Assembly: GCA_938015925.1 (NCBI GenBank)
Contig: CALLVY010000772.1
Coordinates: forward strand, 1-37,814
DNA: 37,814 nt
Source: an uncultured Saprospiraceae bacterium
GTDB lineage: Bacteria; Bacteroidota; Bacteroidia; Chitinophagales; Saprospiraceae
Direction of reading: 5' to 3'
Shown piece after piece: positions 8,282 through 17,370 of this stretch. The notes beneath the pieces were generated by a model. The model saw only the letters and a list, made by a program, of their open reading frames with translations. It was not told where the DNA came from and made no database searches. Every line of letters starts with the position of its first letter. Within the stretch, counting starts at the first letter, position 1. Both the position numbers and the translations under genes were made by a program.

Positions 8282-11047
8282 TTAAAGTCGTTCCAATTTT
8301 CCATAGCCCAATAATTCCTGCCCTCCTCTGATTTCATAAAAATAAATTCCTGTCGCTAGCGAAGCAATAGAACAAGCAGTCCTTCTCTTTGTCAAACTTT
8401 TTTCCAATACTTTTTTTCCATTAAGGTCATAGAGTTGAAAAGTAGCAGATTGATTTGTTTTTAAATCGATCTGAATAAAATCACTACTAGGATTTGGAAA
8501 GACAGAAGCCATAGAAGCCGAAGCGGTCTCCTGTTGGTTGACCACGAAAGGGACTTTGCTGATCTCCGTCCTGCCCATATTGTTTTTTTCAAAAACAAAG
8601 ACATCTTCCAAGCCTGCATTGATGATGCTTAGCGTATCCTTGCTGTCGTTCCATTTGGTGATTGGTAAAACATCGCCTTCCGTAAAAGGAAAAAGCATCA
8701 CTTTGAAATCCGGAGCAATACTATTGCTTTCTACAATCAAACGAGGACGAACCCAATTGGGATTAGGGGTATAGGGCGTGCCGTTGAAATATTCATTATA
8801 AGCCATGGTATCGACTATACCCGGTGCCCTAGTGCCATCAAAACCTTCATTGTGTAAGACGCGGACTAGAAGTCGACGATTGCCCCTTGCTGCAGGTTCT
8901 TCCAGAATAATATCATTGCGATAATTATCCAGGTCGAGAGAAACAAGCGTTTCTTTAATCGTCAAATCCCTGGCGATTTGGGCGAGCCATTTATAATTTT
9001 GTGCTTCCTCGTTTTTTTGAACATCATCTACGATCAAGGCAAAAGGTCGAGCTGTGCGAACCATCGCTACGGAGCGAATGACTCTTTGCATAGGATTAAA
9101 AGATTTTTTAACCATCCGCTCAAATTTACCTTCCACATGCCAATGCGGGAAGTCATAAAAAGGAAGATCAAAATGCGTTTCGCTTTGCGGCGAATATTGA
9201 AAGTCATTCCAGGTTTCCGTTACCTTTTCCCAACCATCATTTCCCAACCAAGGATGATCCTGGCCATCCGCCTGAGCCGACCAATGCCAATCCCAGGAAT
9301 AAGCATAAGTCGCATCTCCTGCGATGATCGATAAATCGTTGTCTGATTCCCAGTGTAAAATTTTTCCCGGTTGTCGACATTTATCACCATCTGGATCACC
9401 CACCGGTACCCCCAAATCATTGACCAAAATAGTACTGTGAAACCAAGTCGGTTGGAACTGACTACCGCTATAAGATTTTCTCACCCAAATTCTCCCCAAA
9501 GCACTCATGGTAAAATCATTCCGATCTCCATGTGTATGTCCACCCATATCCTGGCGGCAATGAAACTGTATGGCCATCGCATCTTTGTCGCTATCCGACC
9601 GGAGTACTGCCAGCCCCCGATCATCGGCGAAGTAGTCTGTTTGTACGGTGAGGTCTGCCTGAGTTTGCCAATCGTCCGTCTCATAATCTTGCGCAAAGAC
9701 TGCTGCGGGAATCAAATAGTTATAATAGCTATCATCTGGTCGAACCTGTTGGTAAACATATCCTTTGGAGTCCAAACCCTGACTGGTTTCAATATAATTT
9801 CTCCAAACAAAATCCACCTTAGGATCACTTGGGAAAACCCATTTTAATCCTACGGCATCCGCAGCACTAAATTTGTAGCCACCTGTTACGGGATCATAGC
9901 CGCTTCCTCCCCAGACATCATAAGAAGTGAATCCTTCGCCAAAAGGCTGTAAGATGGCAGGTAGAAATTCTGTAGCATAAGCTTTGACATGAGGATGGCC
10001 GAGTAGGCTGTATCCCCGTTTGGCGCAAGCGATCATGGTGGTGGTATACTGATAATTTTTTCCCAAACCTTCATAACCTGCTCCAGAAGGATACCAACCA
10101 TAATTGATAAAATTATGCAGGGTGCGCATCCATCTTTCGGTGAGTGCTGGTTTGTAACCTGCTTCGCCTTCGATAGCCAGATTGGGAATGATTTCAAAAG
10201 AATTTAAAGTGGTCCAATTACTGGTATTCGCATAGGCGCTGAGGTAGGCGCCGTGGCGCGGTAGCTCCGGAATCATTTTTACCAATGCTTCTCTGACCTG
10301 GTCTTGCTGCGCAGTACTCATGGCATTGAAAAGAAGATCATAGCAAAGTGCCATGTGAGTGCCTCCGAAGTGATTGAAGTGATCGCTGTCTGAATTATAA
10401 TCTGGATTATTTAAAGCAAGTCCTGCCCAAAAGTTCATGGCTTGGGCAAGGGTGTTGGCTCGGTCATCATAAGAGAGTCCCGTATCAGGATCGTTCTGTC
10501 CAGCAAAAAGCAGACATTCAAAAGCTTCCAATGCCATAAGGGTAGCTGTGCGGTGTTTGGTCTTGATGTTTTGACCTTCCCATACCGTTGGGTCTTCGGC
10601 GACTAGTTTTCTATAAGAAGGACTATTGTCCCAAGCGCCAGCATTGTCAATGAGGCGATTGCCATCTTTGTCTTTGGCGTAATCGGCATTGTGGCTATAG
10701 GTTCCATTGCTGGAATATCCTAAGTGAAGGAGGGTGGTAAAGGCATGAATCTGTGCAGCGATAGCTTGGCCGCTGAGGGTGTTGGCCAGGCGATCTTTGA
10801 GGTCGCTAATTTCTGAAGGGCCAAAAAATACCCTGGGATGAATGCCTGCTTCCGGGGCATGGGTGATGTCTCTGAGGCCTTCTGTTTGGAAGGTGACGGG
10901 TCTGGGACCGAGTCCATTTTCTATACTTTGGTCGTAGTTGTCCCAACCATAAGTGAAGCCACCTGCTTTGGTGTCTTGTGCTTGTAAGGAAAATAGGGAA
11001 TAGAAAAGGAAGACGAAAAATAGACTTAATCGTGGATAGGTAGGCAT
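8282..11047 (-). CDS. heparinase II/III-like polysaccharide lyase with T9SS sorting domain
   Basis: A 921-residue secreted protein. The ATG at 11047 is chosen because it begins a clean signal peptide (MPTYPRLSLFFVFLFYSLFSLQAQD); the frame extends to a TTG at 11089. An alpha-helical toroid-like N-terminal half starts after the DUF-like 'HPRVFFGPSEI' entry motif common in secreted lyases. It is followed by the heparinase II/III signature GGHTHGDRNDF (His504, His506, Asp508) that opens the beta-sandwich domain. The family cleaves uronic-acid glycosidic bonds by beta-elimination; the exact polymer is not deducible here. The C-terminal VFPNPSSDF ... TGIYFYEIRGG stretch (about residues 845-921) is a T9SS type A sorting domain. 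Two ASST-like genes converge on it, which would fit a sulfated polysaccharide as target, as an inference only. Confidence 0.85.
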   Translation of the reverse strand: MPTYPRLSLFFVFLFYSLFSLQAQDTKAGGFTYGWDNYDQSIENGLGPRPVTFQTEGLRDITHAPEAGIHPRVFFGPSEISDLKDRLANTLSGQAIAAQIHAFTTLLHLGYSSNGTYSHNADYAKDKDGNRLIDNAGAWDNSPSYRKLVAEDPTVWEGQNIKTKHRTATLMALEAFECLLFAGQNDPDTGLSYDDRANTLAQAMNFWAGLALNNPDYNSDSDHFNHFGGTHMALCYDLLFNAMSTAQQDQVREALVKMIPELPRHGAYLSAYANTSNWTTLNSFEIIPNLAIEGEAGYKPALTERWMRTLHNFINYGWYPSGAGYEGLGKNYQYTTTMIACAKRGYSLLGHPHVKAYATEFLPAILQPFGEGFTSYDVWGGSGYDPVTGGYKFSAADAVGLKWVFPSDPKVDFVWRNYIETSQGLDSKGYVYQQVRPDDSYYNYLIPAAVFAQDYETDDWQTQADLTVQTDYFADDRGLAVLRSDSDKDAMAIQFHCRQDMGGHTHGDRNDFTMSALGRIWVRKSYSGSQFQPTWFHSTILVNDLGVPVGDPDGDKCRQPGKILHWESDNDLSIIAGDATYAYSWDWHWSAQADGQDHPWLGNDGWEKVTETWNDFQYSPQSETHFDLPFYDFPHWHVEGKFERMVKKSFNPMQRVIRSVAMVRTARPFALIVDDVQKNEEAQNYKWLAQIARDLTIKETLVSLDLDNYRNDIILEEPAARGNRRLLVRVLHNEGFDGTRAPGIVDTMAYNEYFNGTPYTPNPNWVRPRLIVESNSIAPDFKVMLFPFTEGDVLPITKWNDSKDTLSIINAGLEDVFVFEKNNMGRTEISKVPFVVNQQETASASMASVFPNPSSDFIQIDLKTNQSATFQLYDLNGKKVLEKSLTKRRTACSIASLATGIYFYEIRGGQELLGYGKLERL

Positions 11048-11451
11048 AGGTGTTATTTGTGTGGTACGAATGTAGGGAAATAATAACAACTTTTATACCG
11101 AGGAGGAGGAGGGGAGAATATTTAGTACCAAGGAGTGTTCAGGAAAAAAAATGGAAGAGGAACTATTCCATATCGAATATCGATTGGGGCGGTCAGTGCT
11201 ATGATTTAGTTTAACTCCTTCTTTGATGTCCTTATAAAATCGCGATTTTTCGTCAAAAAATTCCTTATTCAAAATTAAGATCCAGAATTAAATTTCCTTC
11301 TTTTTCTTTTTCTGAACAGTTCTAATAATGAATGTTGAATTGGACTAAATGATTGTGGGAAGGAGAAAGAGAAGTGAAGTGAAGTTTTAAAATAGATACC
11401 CACTCCAACGCATATTTTATTCGACTTAAGTTGGAGTGGGTAGGTAAAGGT
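11048..11451. other. intergenic region between two leftward genes
   Basis: No coding frame. It carries the terminator of the gene to the right (11397-11442) and presumably the lyase promoter nearer 11100. A weak 6-bp hairpin (11151-11156 with 11166-11171) is the only other structure noticed. Confidence 0.5.
11397..11442 (-). terminator. hairpin terminator after secreted paralog a
   Basis: A 13-bp perfect stem (11397-11409 with 11430-11442) with a 20-nt loop lies 9 nt beyond the stop of the leftward gene. The T-tract after it is weak. The arms share the CACTCCAA/TTGGAGTG core with the terminator at 8212-8254. Confidence 0.55.
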
Positions 11452-12408
11452 TTATTTTATTTTTACCAATCGGTAGCTTTTGCTAAAGCTACCCGTGTTG
11501 ACTTGCGCGTAGTATACGCCAGTGGGCCAGTTGTCGGTATCCAATTCGATTTGATGAGCGCCAGCGCCTTGCTGCTTTGCTTCTTGGTGCAAGATTTTTC
11601 CGGTAGCATCAAAGACTTGAAATTCGAATGCAGCCGCTTCTTTTAATTCGAAAGGGAGGTGCAATTGGGAGTCGAATGGATTAGGTTGGAATTGTAAGGA
11701 CGTTAGGTTTTTTTCATTGGAGTGGAAGGGTAATTCTTCGCCTTCGTTTTCACCATCGAAAGGATCTATTATATCGAAAGGATTATCATCAATAATTGGT
11801 TCTTCAGCGAAACGGCAATCTGGCCAAACTGAAATTAGACTTCTATATACCCTAGGAGGAGTGGTTTCTCCTAATTCACATCCTGGAGGAGGGGTCTGAG
11901 TACCAAAAGAATGATCGAATACATGGCAAGGGAAAAAGCTCTTATGTGCGATGTAATCCCTTACAGGGTAAAAGGAATGGTAACCAGGGATGCTAGGGTG
12001 ATCTGTAACTAAAGTTCCAGTGTAACTAGGAGGTAGGGTGCTTTGATTGTCAAAAGACAATGAAAACCTCCATTCTATAATAGAGCGCCCGTCAATTTTC
12101 TCACCATAGTCTACAAATTCGTCAAAATATACCGGAATGGTTTCGGTCCCTTGGTTCTCTAGATGGTATCTTAAATACATTGGAACTAAACTTTGAAAAC
12201 TTTGACTCCCTGGTACAAATGGCTTTGTCATCCTTATGGAAAAGGTAATTTTTATTTCACAATTATCTGCAGGAGCTGAAAACCGCGCATCATCCTGAAC
12301 ATCCAGGATTTTTCCATTGTTCGCGGCGATATCCGTATTGAAAAGAGAAGAAGTCGTAAAAAGGAGTAAGAAAAAAAATTGTTTTAGTAAGATCTTCCTG
12401 GCGTTCAT
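11452..12408 (-). CDS. secreted T9SS protein of the CHAT module, paralog a
   Basis: A 318-residue secreted protein with signal peptide (residues 1-29). A shared family core begins NGKILDVQDDARF and contains a cysteine-bearing beta-rich region, a YPVRDY motif and FFPCHVFDHSFG ... PPGC. The C-terminal third is a T9SS type A sorting domain (FQPNPFDSQL ... WPTGVYYAQV ... YRLVKIK). It is a paralog of the gene at 15767-16756: nearly the same motifs recur, including 'NGKILDVQDDAR' and 'FFPCHVFD'. The function is not recognised; the architecture suggests a surface or released beta-sandwich protein. It lies downstream of the CHAT gene in the same direction but has its own promoter-like element and structured leader (12458-12653). 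Confidence 0.8.
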   Translation of the reverse strand: MNARKILLKQFFFLLLFTTSSLFNTDIAANNGKILDVQDDARFSAPADNCEIKITFSIRMTKPFVPGSQSFQSLVPMYLRYHLENQGTETIPVYFDEFVDYGEKIDGRSIIEWRFSLSFDNQSTLPPSYTGTLVTDHPSIPGYHSFYPVRDYIAHKSFFPCHVFDHSFGTQTPPPGCELGETTPPRVYRSLISVWPDCRFAEEPIIDDNPFDIIDPFDGENEGEELPFHSNEKNLTSLQFQPNPFDSQLHLPFELKEAAAFEFQVFDATGKILHQEAKQQGAGAHQIELDTDNWPTGVYYAQVNTGSFSKSYRLVKIK

Positions 12409-12624
12409 TATTTTGAAGTTTGAAGGTTTAAATAATCATTGTTTGCAAAAAAAAAGTACACCTTCCAGCCACAACCGGAAGGTGTCTCACAAATCATATT
12501 CAGAATAAAACCGGAGTCTTATATTTTTAACTCTAGGCACTTTACAGCAGGGCTGCAAGGCACCGTATGTTTTATTCTGAAAGTTTCTTTGATCGATACA
12601 AACTTCCTATGTCGCTTTTGGTAG
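12409..12624 (-). promoter_or_regulatory. structured 5' leader of paralog a
   Basis: About 216 nt between the promoter-like element and the start codon, closely similar to 16757-16968. On the minus-strand RNA it can form a 13-bp outer stem (12499-12511 with 12569-12581). This closes two inner hairpins (12514-12517 with 12530-12533; 12545-12548 with 12552-12555). A separate 9-bp hairpin follows (12458-12466 with 12477-12485) with loop GGUUGUGGCU. The last hairpin is about 50 nt before the ATG, too far to hide the ribosome site directly. Both copies keep the fold while the inner hairpin sequence changes, which argues for an RNA role. Confidence 0.6.
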
Positions 12625-12653
12625 AAAAGGTAATCGAGAATTCGATTTTTTTT
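12625..12653 (-). promoter_or_regulatory. composite promoter-like element, copy 1
   Basis: On the minus strand: eight A, an 11-nt spacer TCGAATTCTCG, then ATTACCTTTT. The same layout occurs at 16969-16997, 17371-17399, 26335-26365 and 27927-27956. TACCTTTT resembles the Bacteroidetes -7 box TAnnTTTG with its last base changed, but no -33 TTG is present; the A-tract takes that place. I infer a promoter for an alternative sigma factor. Confidence 0.6.
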
Positions 12654-12768
12654 ATAAAAAAGTGGGAAAAACGGTAATTCTTAGAATTTATCGTTCTTTG
12701 ATTCATACACGGGATTTGCCAGAGAACCAAGTTTATTAGTGGTTTCATTCCTATTTAATAGGATTATT

Positions 12769-15672
12769 TTATTTAGAAAATTTTCTAAAAGCAAAAAGCA
12801 ATAGGCCCAGGCTTAAAAGTATCCACCGCCAATTTCCACCCAGAAATCCAGTATGGAATTCCATCGCTTCGGCATTGCCTGACTGAACAAAAGCAGCCCA
12901 GTAATAAGGATGTGCAGTAGCCTTATCCGCAGTTTTTAGATGCTGAATTTTTGCTTGTTGTAAAGCTTGGTCCTTGGGGAGTCCGTCTTTGATATTTTTA
13001 TAAAAAGCAAACATCAAATCAGAGGTAGTACAGTCATCGACTGACCATAGACTCATCAGCGTACTTGGACAACCCGCCAGGATAAATCCTCTGGATAAAC
13101 TCATCACTCCTTCTCCTTTGATCAGTTTTCCTGAGCCTGTATTGCAGGCACTCAGTACTGCCAGATCTGCTTGTAAATTTAAATTGTGCAAATCTTTATT
13201 GGATAAAAAATCATCGGTAAAATGAATTTTGTTTTGCGCCAAATTATCTTCTCCTACACAAGCATGTGTAGCGAGGTGTACGATTCGATAATCGGAGGCT
13301 TCGGCTATAAAAGTCTGGCGGTCGGCCTGGCTGGCTAAAAGGGTACGGCCATTGAATAAGGCATTGATATTGTTTACTTCTTGTTGATTGCAATTCAAGG
13401 AAAGTAATTGGCCTCCATCACAGGCTCGCGTAGTACCTGCCATCTCTTTTCCAAAGGAAGGCGCAAAGCCAATAAAGCGTTTACTACTTTTAGCATTTCT
13501 GTTTTTAGAATGATTAAGTAAAAGGGAGGCAGAATAATTATAACTGATGGCATATTGATTTTGCAGATAAGCGAAAGTATGGTCATAGAAATCGGTAACC
13601 TCCGCTGCGGGCGCTTTTTCCAATAATAATTCAAAAGGCAAATAGGCCAAAAAATCATCGGGGATAATAATCAATCGTTTGATTGCTTTGGGGATCAAAT
13701 CAAGCGCAGGGCGAATCAATTGTTGGCTCAATTGCCAACTGGATTTGGAGAAACTTTGACATTCTGCCAAGAACGATTCTGGTACTGGCGCTTGTGTGAT
13801 TAGTTGTCGAAGCTCAGTGATACTCTGGTCGAGATTGTCTGGCAATTCCAGCGGAATGATTTTTAGTTCCTTGCTGGTAATACAAAAAAGATAACTGTTT
13901 TCTGCCCCAATAAAATATTCTAAAATAGCACTGCTCGGATCGATTATTTTTTTGCGCAAGCTATGGGCATCGGCAACTTGTGTATTGTATTTGATGTCAT
14001 AATATTGAGGATAATCTTTTTCGAAATGTGCAATGACTTTTTGATACTGTTGCTTCAATTCAAAAAGTTTGTTTTCCCATGTTTTGATTTTGTCAAGATT
14101 TTGATTTCCTTTTTTCTGCTTTATTTTGTTGATCTGTTTTTCATAAACAGCGATGTCGAGCCGCAATTGTTTTTCTTTTTCGAGTTCTTCTTCTGGGATG
14201 CCTCCGCTAAATTTAGCATCCGCTTCCTGTAATGATTCAAGGAGTAAGATGGCTTTGTTTTGTTCTGCAAAAGCAAAAGCTTTGTCGAGGTAATGCGCCT
14301 TCCCCGTGACGGTGTTTAGATCCAATGCTGTTTTTATCCCTCCTTCGTAAATGGGGAGCGCTTTTTGAGCCAATAATTCTTTGGAACCTTGTGCCAGAAA
14401 ACTTTGTCGAAGTTTTTGAATGAGTTGCGTTGCATATTCATAATTGTCAAAAGAAGCTTGAAGGTGTTTGAGTTCTTTTGTCTGCTGATATTTGGCGTAA
14501 TAAGCTTGTCCTTTATTCGCAATGATTTCCATTCCCTTGCGGATAGAAATAAAATTATTGATCGGCGGATTGACGTAAAGCGAAGAATCCGAAAAATCAA
14601 AAGCTAAAAAAATAAGTGCTTGTTGATAGGCTTCAATTGCTTCGTCCTGCTTGTTTAAAAGAAAATAAGTTTCTCCAACTTGCTTGAGATTATGAGCTTT
14701 GGAATAATGTTTTTCGTATTTGCGGTATTTGCCAAGTCCAATATTGTGTGCCTCTTGGTAAGCGTCTAAAGCTTTTTTATAATTGGCGGTTTGGCGGTGT
14801 AGATCACCAAGGACTTCATAGCTTTGCATTCTTCTGGAAGAGTATTCTCCCTGATCCAATTGGATGACTTGGTCGATATAGTAATTGGTACTATCTGCAT
14901 TGTTTTCCTGCAAAAATATTTTGGCCAAACTTTGATAGCAATAGACGATGCTCTTGGTCACCACGGAGCCCGTAGGCATGCCTTTTTGCTTGACAATATT
15001 TAGAAAAGTATGGTAACTCTCTTTTGCTTTTTTTAATTGCTTCATGTCTCTAAAGCAATGGCCTTTAAAAAGAATAGAGCGAGCGGTTTCAAAATGCTGT
15101 AAGCCATAGCTTTCTAACTGTAGTTGAATGGCTTTGTCGTAGTAATTGATGGCTTGTTGATAATCCCCCATGCGCCTAAAATTGGAGCCGAGATTGGAAT
15201 AAGAAATGGCGATAGAATTATTATCTGCCTCAATCTCAAAATCCACCGCCAAGGATCTTTGATAATAATCTTGTGCCTGTTCGTAGTAGCCGATTTGTCG
15301 CAAGAAAATACCATAGTTGTTGAGGACTTGGGAGTAGTAAGCATTTTTCTTGCCCAGGTGTTTTTCGGTGAGGGCAATGGCTTCTAAGGAAGTCTTTTTA
15401 AATTGATCGTAATCGCCAATCTGATAATAGTATTGACTGAAGCCATTGGTGCATTGGATGTATTGTTCCCAAGCTCCAATTCGCTCAAAATAAGGTTGGG
15501 CTTCCTGGTGGTAGATTAGAAAACTATCCAGATTTTGCAAGAGAATGGCATCCGCTTTTTGCAATAATTGGTGTCCAATAATAGAATCAGAGGAATGGTT
15601 TTCGGTTTGAGTGAAAGCCAGTGCACTGTAGAGAAACAGGCATAGGAAGCTTATGATTTTTAGTTGGTGCAT
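12769..15672 (-). CDS. TPR-CHAT (caspase-like) protein A, membrane-anchored
   Basis: A 967-residue protein. A signal peptide (residues 1-21) is followed by about ten tetratricopeptide repeats (roughly 30-420), a charged coiled-coil-like segment (about 490-560), then a CHAT domain (about 600-930). The caspase-type dyad is visible: His803 in VHLATHAC and Cys843 in DLAVLSACNTGSGK. A C-terminal hydrophobic helix (about 948-963, ILLSLGLLLFAF) and a basic tail follow, predicting a periplasmic body anchored in the inner membrane. CHAT domains belong to the caspase/separase protease clan; some members are site-specific proteases with TPR partners. The gene lies between two paralogous secreted T9SS genes and is divergent from a sigma/anti-sigma-like pair. 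The ATG at 15672 is clear. The substrate is unknown; the neighbouring TPR anti-sigma is the first candidate by inference. Confidence 0.9.
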   Translation of the reverse strand: MHQLKIISFLCLFLYSALAFTQTENHSSDSIIGHQLLQKADAILLQNLDSFLIYHQEAQPYFERIGAWEQYIQCTNGFSQYYYQIGDYDQFKKTSLEAIALTEKHLGKKNAYYSQVLNNYGIFLRQIGYYEQAQDYYQRSLAVDFEIEADNNSIAISYSNLGSNFRRMGDYQQAINYYDKAIQLQLESYGLQHFETARSILFKGHCFRDMKQLKKAKESYHTFLNIVKQKGMPTGSVVTKSIVYCYQSLAKIFLQENNADSTNYYIDQVIQLDQGEYSSRRMQSYEVLGDLHRQTANYKKALDAYQEAHNIGLGKYRKYEKHYSKAHNLKQVGETYFLLNKQDEAIEAYQQALIFLAFDFSDSSLYVNPPINNFISIRKGMEIIANKGQAYYAKYQQTKELKHLQASFDNYEYATQLIQKLRQSFLAQGSKELLAQKALPIYEGGIKTALDLNTVTGKAHYLDKAFAFAEQNKAILLLESLQEADAKFSGGIPEEELEKEKQLRLDIAVYEKQINKIKQKKGNQNLDKIKTWENKLFELKQQYQKVIAHFEKDYPQYYDIKYNTQVADAHSLRKKIIDPSSAILEYFIGAENSYLFCITSKELKIIPLELPDNLDQSITELRQLITQAPVPESFLAECQSFSKSSWQLSQQLIRPALDLIPKAIKRLIIIPDDFLAYLPFELLLEKAPAAEVTDFYDHTFAYLQNQYAISYNYSASLLLNHSKNRNAKSSKRFIGFAPSFGKEMAGTTRACDGGQLLSLNCNQQEVNNINALFNGRTLLASQADRQTFIAEASDYRIVHLATHACVGEDNLAQNKIHFTDDFLSNKDLHNLNLQADLAVLSACNTGSGKLIKGEGVMSLSRGFILAGCPSTLMSLWSVDDCTTSDLMFAFYKNIKDGLPKDQALQQAKIQHLKTADKATAHPYYWAAFVQSGNAEAMEFHTGFLGGNWRWILLSLGLLLFAFRKFSK

Positions 15673-15713
15673 TTTCTCTCATTAATTAAGCCAAAGCATA
15701 GGAAAAACGAAGT

Positions 15714-15748
15714 CCAGCTCCAAGGAATTGATGATCCATTGGAGCTGG
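15714..15748 (-). terminator. intercistronic hairpin between paralog b and CHAT A
   Basis: A 10-bp stem (15714-15723 with 15739-15748) with a 15-nt loop lies 19 nt after the stop of paralog b and about 40 nt before the CHAT start. No strong T-tract follows. It may attenuate or process the transcript, so that the first gene is made in excess over CHAT A. It shares the CTCCAA/TTGGAG core with the hairpins at 8212 and 11397. Confidence 0.5.
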
Positions 15749-15766
15749 TATTGGAGGTCAGTTGGT

Positions 15767-16756
15767 TTAGTCTATTTTTACCAATCGATAGCTTTGGATG
15801 GCGTTTCCAGATTGAGCTTTAGTGTAATAGACACCAGCGGGCCAGGTGTCGGTATTCAATACGATTTGATGAATGCCAGCGTCTTGTGGATTCGACTCTT
15901 GGTAGATGATTTTTCCCGTGGCATCAAAGACTTGGAAGTCTACTTTTGCAGCTTCTTTTAATTCAAAAGGTACGTGTAGTTGAGTGCTAAAAGGGTTGGG
16001 GTAAATTTGTAAAGCACTTAGGTTGTGGTCATTGGTGTGGAATGGATTCTCATCTCCGTTGAAAGGATTGGCGTCACCCGGGATCTGATTTTTTGGCTCA
16101 TAGGGTTCTACAAGAATTCCACCTTTAGGCCCTCCTGGTTCTGGTTCTGGCTCTATGTCAAAACAAGGTTTGCAATGGGTGTCAAATTCATTCGAATAAG
16201 CTGGGATGTAATTGCCAGTGATGTCGCATCCTGGGGCAGGCGATTGTTGACCAAAACTAAGGTCAAAAACATGGCAAGGGAAAAAACTATCTTCCTCCTT
16301 ATAATCTTCTATCGGATAAGGAATAAAACCACCATTAGTTGACCTTGGATTCTCGGTAAGTAAAGCCAAGGAGTAGTGTTCAGGGAGTTCGTCTTGGTTG
16401 CCATTGCTAACATCAATAGAAAAATGGACTCGATATTCTACTATAGGAGTATTATCGACCGTATTACCATAATCGTTGAATCCATCAATATCTACATCAA
16501 GGGTTTCTTCCATTCCTTCTCCGAAATTATAGTAAAAATACATTGGAGCTAATTCGTTAGAATTGGCATTTATAGGTTGAGCCATCTTGATCCTTATGAA
16601 GAAATTCAATTCACAATCTTCATTACAGTAGAGTCTAGCATCATCTTGGACATCCAGGATTTTGCCATTTACATTACTGGCATAACTATAAAAAGAACAA
16701 GTAGTAAGGAGGGCTAATAGCAGAGTCTGCTTAGCTAAGATCGTCAGGTAATTCAT
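15767..16756 (-). CDS. secreted T9SS protein of the CHAT module, paralog b
   Basis: A 329-residue secreted protein, paralog of 11452-12408. It has a signal peptide (to about residue 27), the NGKILDVQDDARLY motif, an FFIRIKMAQPIN stretch, YPIEDYKEEDSFFPCHVFDLSFG, PAPGCD, a low-complexity Pro/Gly/Glu linker (EPEPEPGGPKGG), and a C-terminal T9SS type A sorting domain (YPNPFSTQLH ... WPAGVYYTKAQ ... YRLVKID). The function is not recognised. It is the first gene of the leftward arm, followed by the CHAT gene after 94 nt, and is preceded by a structured leader and promoter-like element. Likely exported to the cell surface. Confidence 0.8.
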   Translation of the reverse strand: MNYLTILAKQTLLLALLTTCSFYSYASNVNGKILDVQDDARLYCNEDCELNFFIRIKMAQPINANSNELAPMYFYYNFGEGMEETLDVDIDGFNDYGNTVDNTPIVEYRVHFSIDVSNGNQDELPEHYSLALLTENPRSTNGGFIPYPIEDYKEEDSFFPCHVFDLSFGQQSPAPGCDITGNYIPAYSNEFDTHCKPCFDIEPEPEPGGPKGGILVEPYEPKNQIPGDANPFNGDENPFHTNDHNLSALQIYPNPFSTQLHVPFELKEAAKVDFQVFDATGKIIYQESNPQDAGIHQIVLNTDTWPAGVYYTKAQSGNAIQSYRLVKID

Positions 16757-16968
16757 GATCTTGAAGTTTTGAAGGTTAAAATAATCATTTTTTGCTTATA
16801 AAAGTACACCCTTCAGCCACAACCGAAAGGTGTCTCACAAATCATATTCAGAATAAAACCGGAGTTTTAAGTCTTTACTCTTTTGTGCATACCGCAAGAG
16901 GGTATAGCAAGTGTTTTATTCTGAAAGTTTCTTTGATTGATACAACTTTCCTATGTGCCTTTTGAGGA
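16757..16968 (-). promoter_or_regulatory. structured 5' leader of paralog b
   Basis: Second copy of the leader seen at 12409-12624. Outer stem 16847-16859 with 16913-16925 (13 bp, identical to the other copy); inner hairpins 16862-16865 with 16877-16880, and 16889-16893 with 16901-16905 (ATACC/GGTAT here, CAGC/GCTG in the other copy). The 9-bp hairpin is 16806-16814 with 16825-16833, with the same GGUUGUGGCU loop on the minus-strand RNA. One pair of this hairpin is U-G on the minus strand and would be a C-A mismatch on the plus strand, so the minus-strand RNA is the folded one. Confidence 0.6.
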
Positions 16969-16997
16969 AAAAGGTAATCCAGAATTCTATTTTTTTT
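16969..16997 (-). promoter_or_regulatory. composite promoter-like element, copy 2
   Basis: On the minus strand: eight A, the 11-nt spacer TAGAATTCTGG, then ATTACCTTTT, 213 nt before the start of paralog b. The spacer differs at only two positions from copy 1. Confidence 0.6.
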
Positions 16998-17370
16998 ATA
17001 AAAAAAGGAATTAAGTAGAAAATTTGTTAAGTGATAGGAAACATTAAGATAGCAAAAGAGAAAATAAATGTCAAAGAAAAAGGAGTATTATTACAAAATA
17101 GATCTTATGGAGAAAATGGCCTCTAATTGGGTACTTTATGCTTTATCTGGAGAATCTTCTTTTTTGATCCTGAAATCTATACTTATTTATAAGGGTGGAA
17201 CGATTAATGAAAAAGGATAAGTGAGGAGCTGTCGGAAATGACTCGAACTTACTTGATTTTGTTTTAACCAATCAAAAAAATTAAGGATTTAAAAGGACTG
17301 ACTTTACTTATTTTGAGATTAAAGAATTGACCAAGTCAGGAAGTCTATCCATTTGTTTTTCGTTTTCCTC

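Noticed and set aside
8978-9334. 118-codon rightward open frame opposite the lyase gene
   Set aside because: It lies wholly inside the well supported lyase gene and shows no family pattern.
12240-12249. Extra ATTACCTTTT match on the minus strand
   Set aside because: It lies inside the coding region of paralog a, in the codons of an ITF stretch, and has no A-tract upstream.
17000-17370. Possible small gene between paralog b and sigma A
   Set aside because: No open frame with coding character or start context was found.
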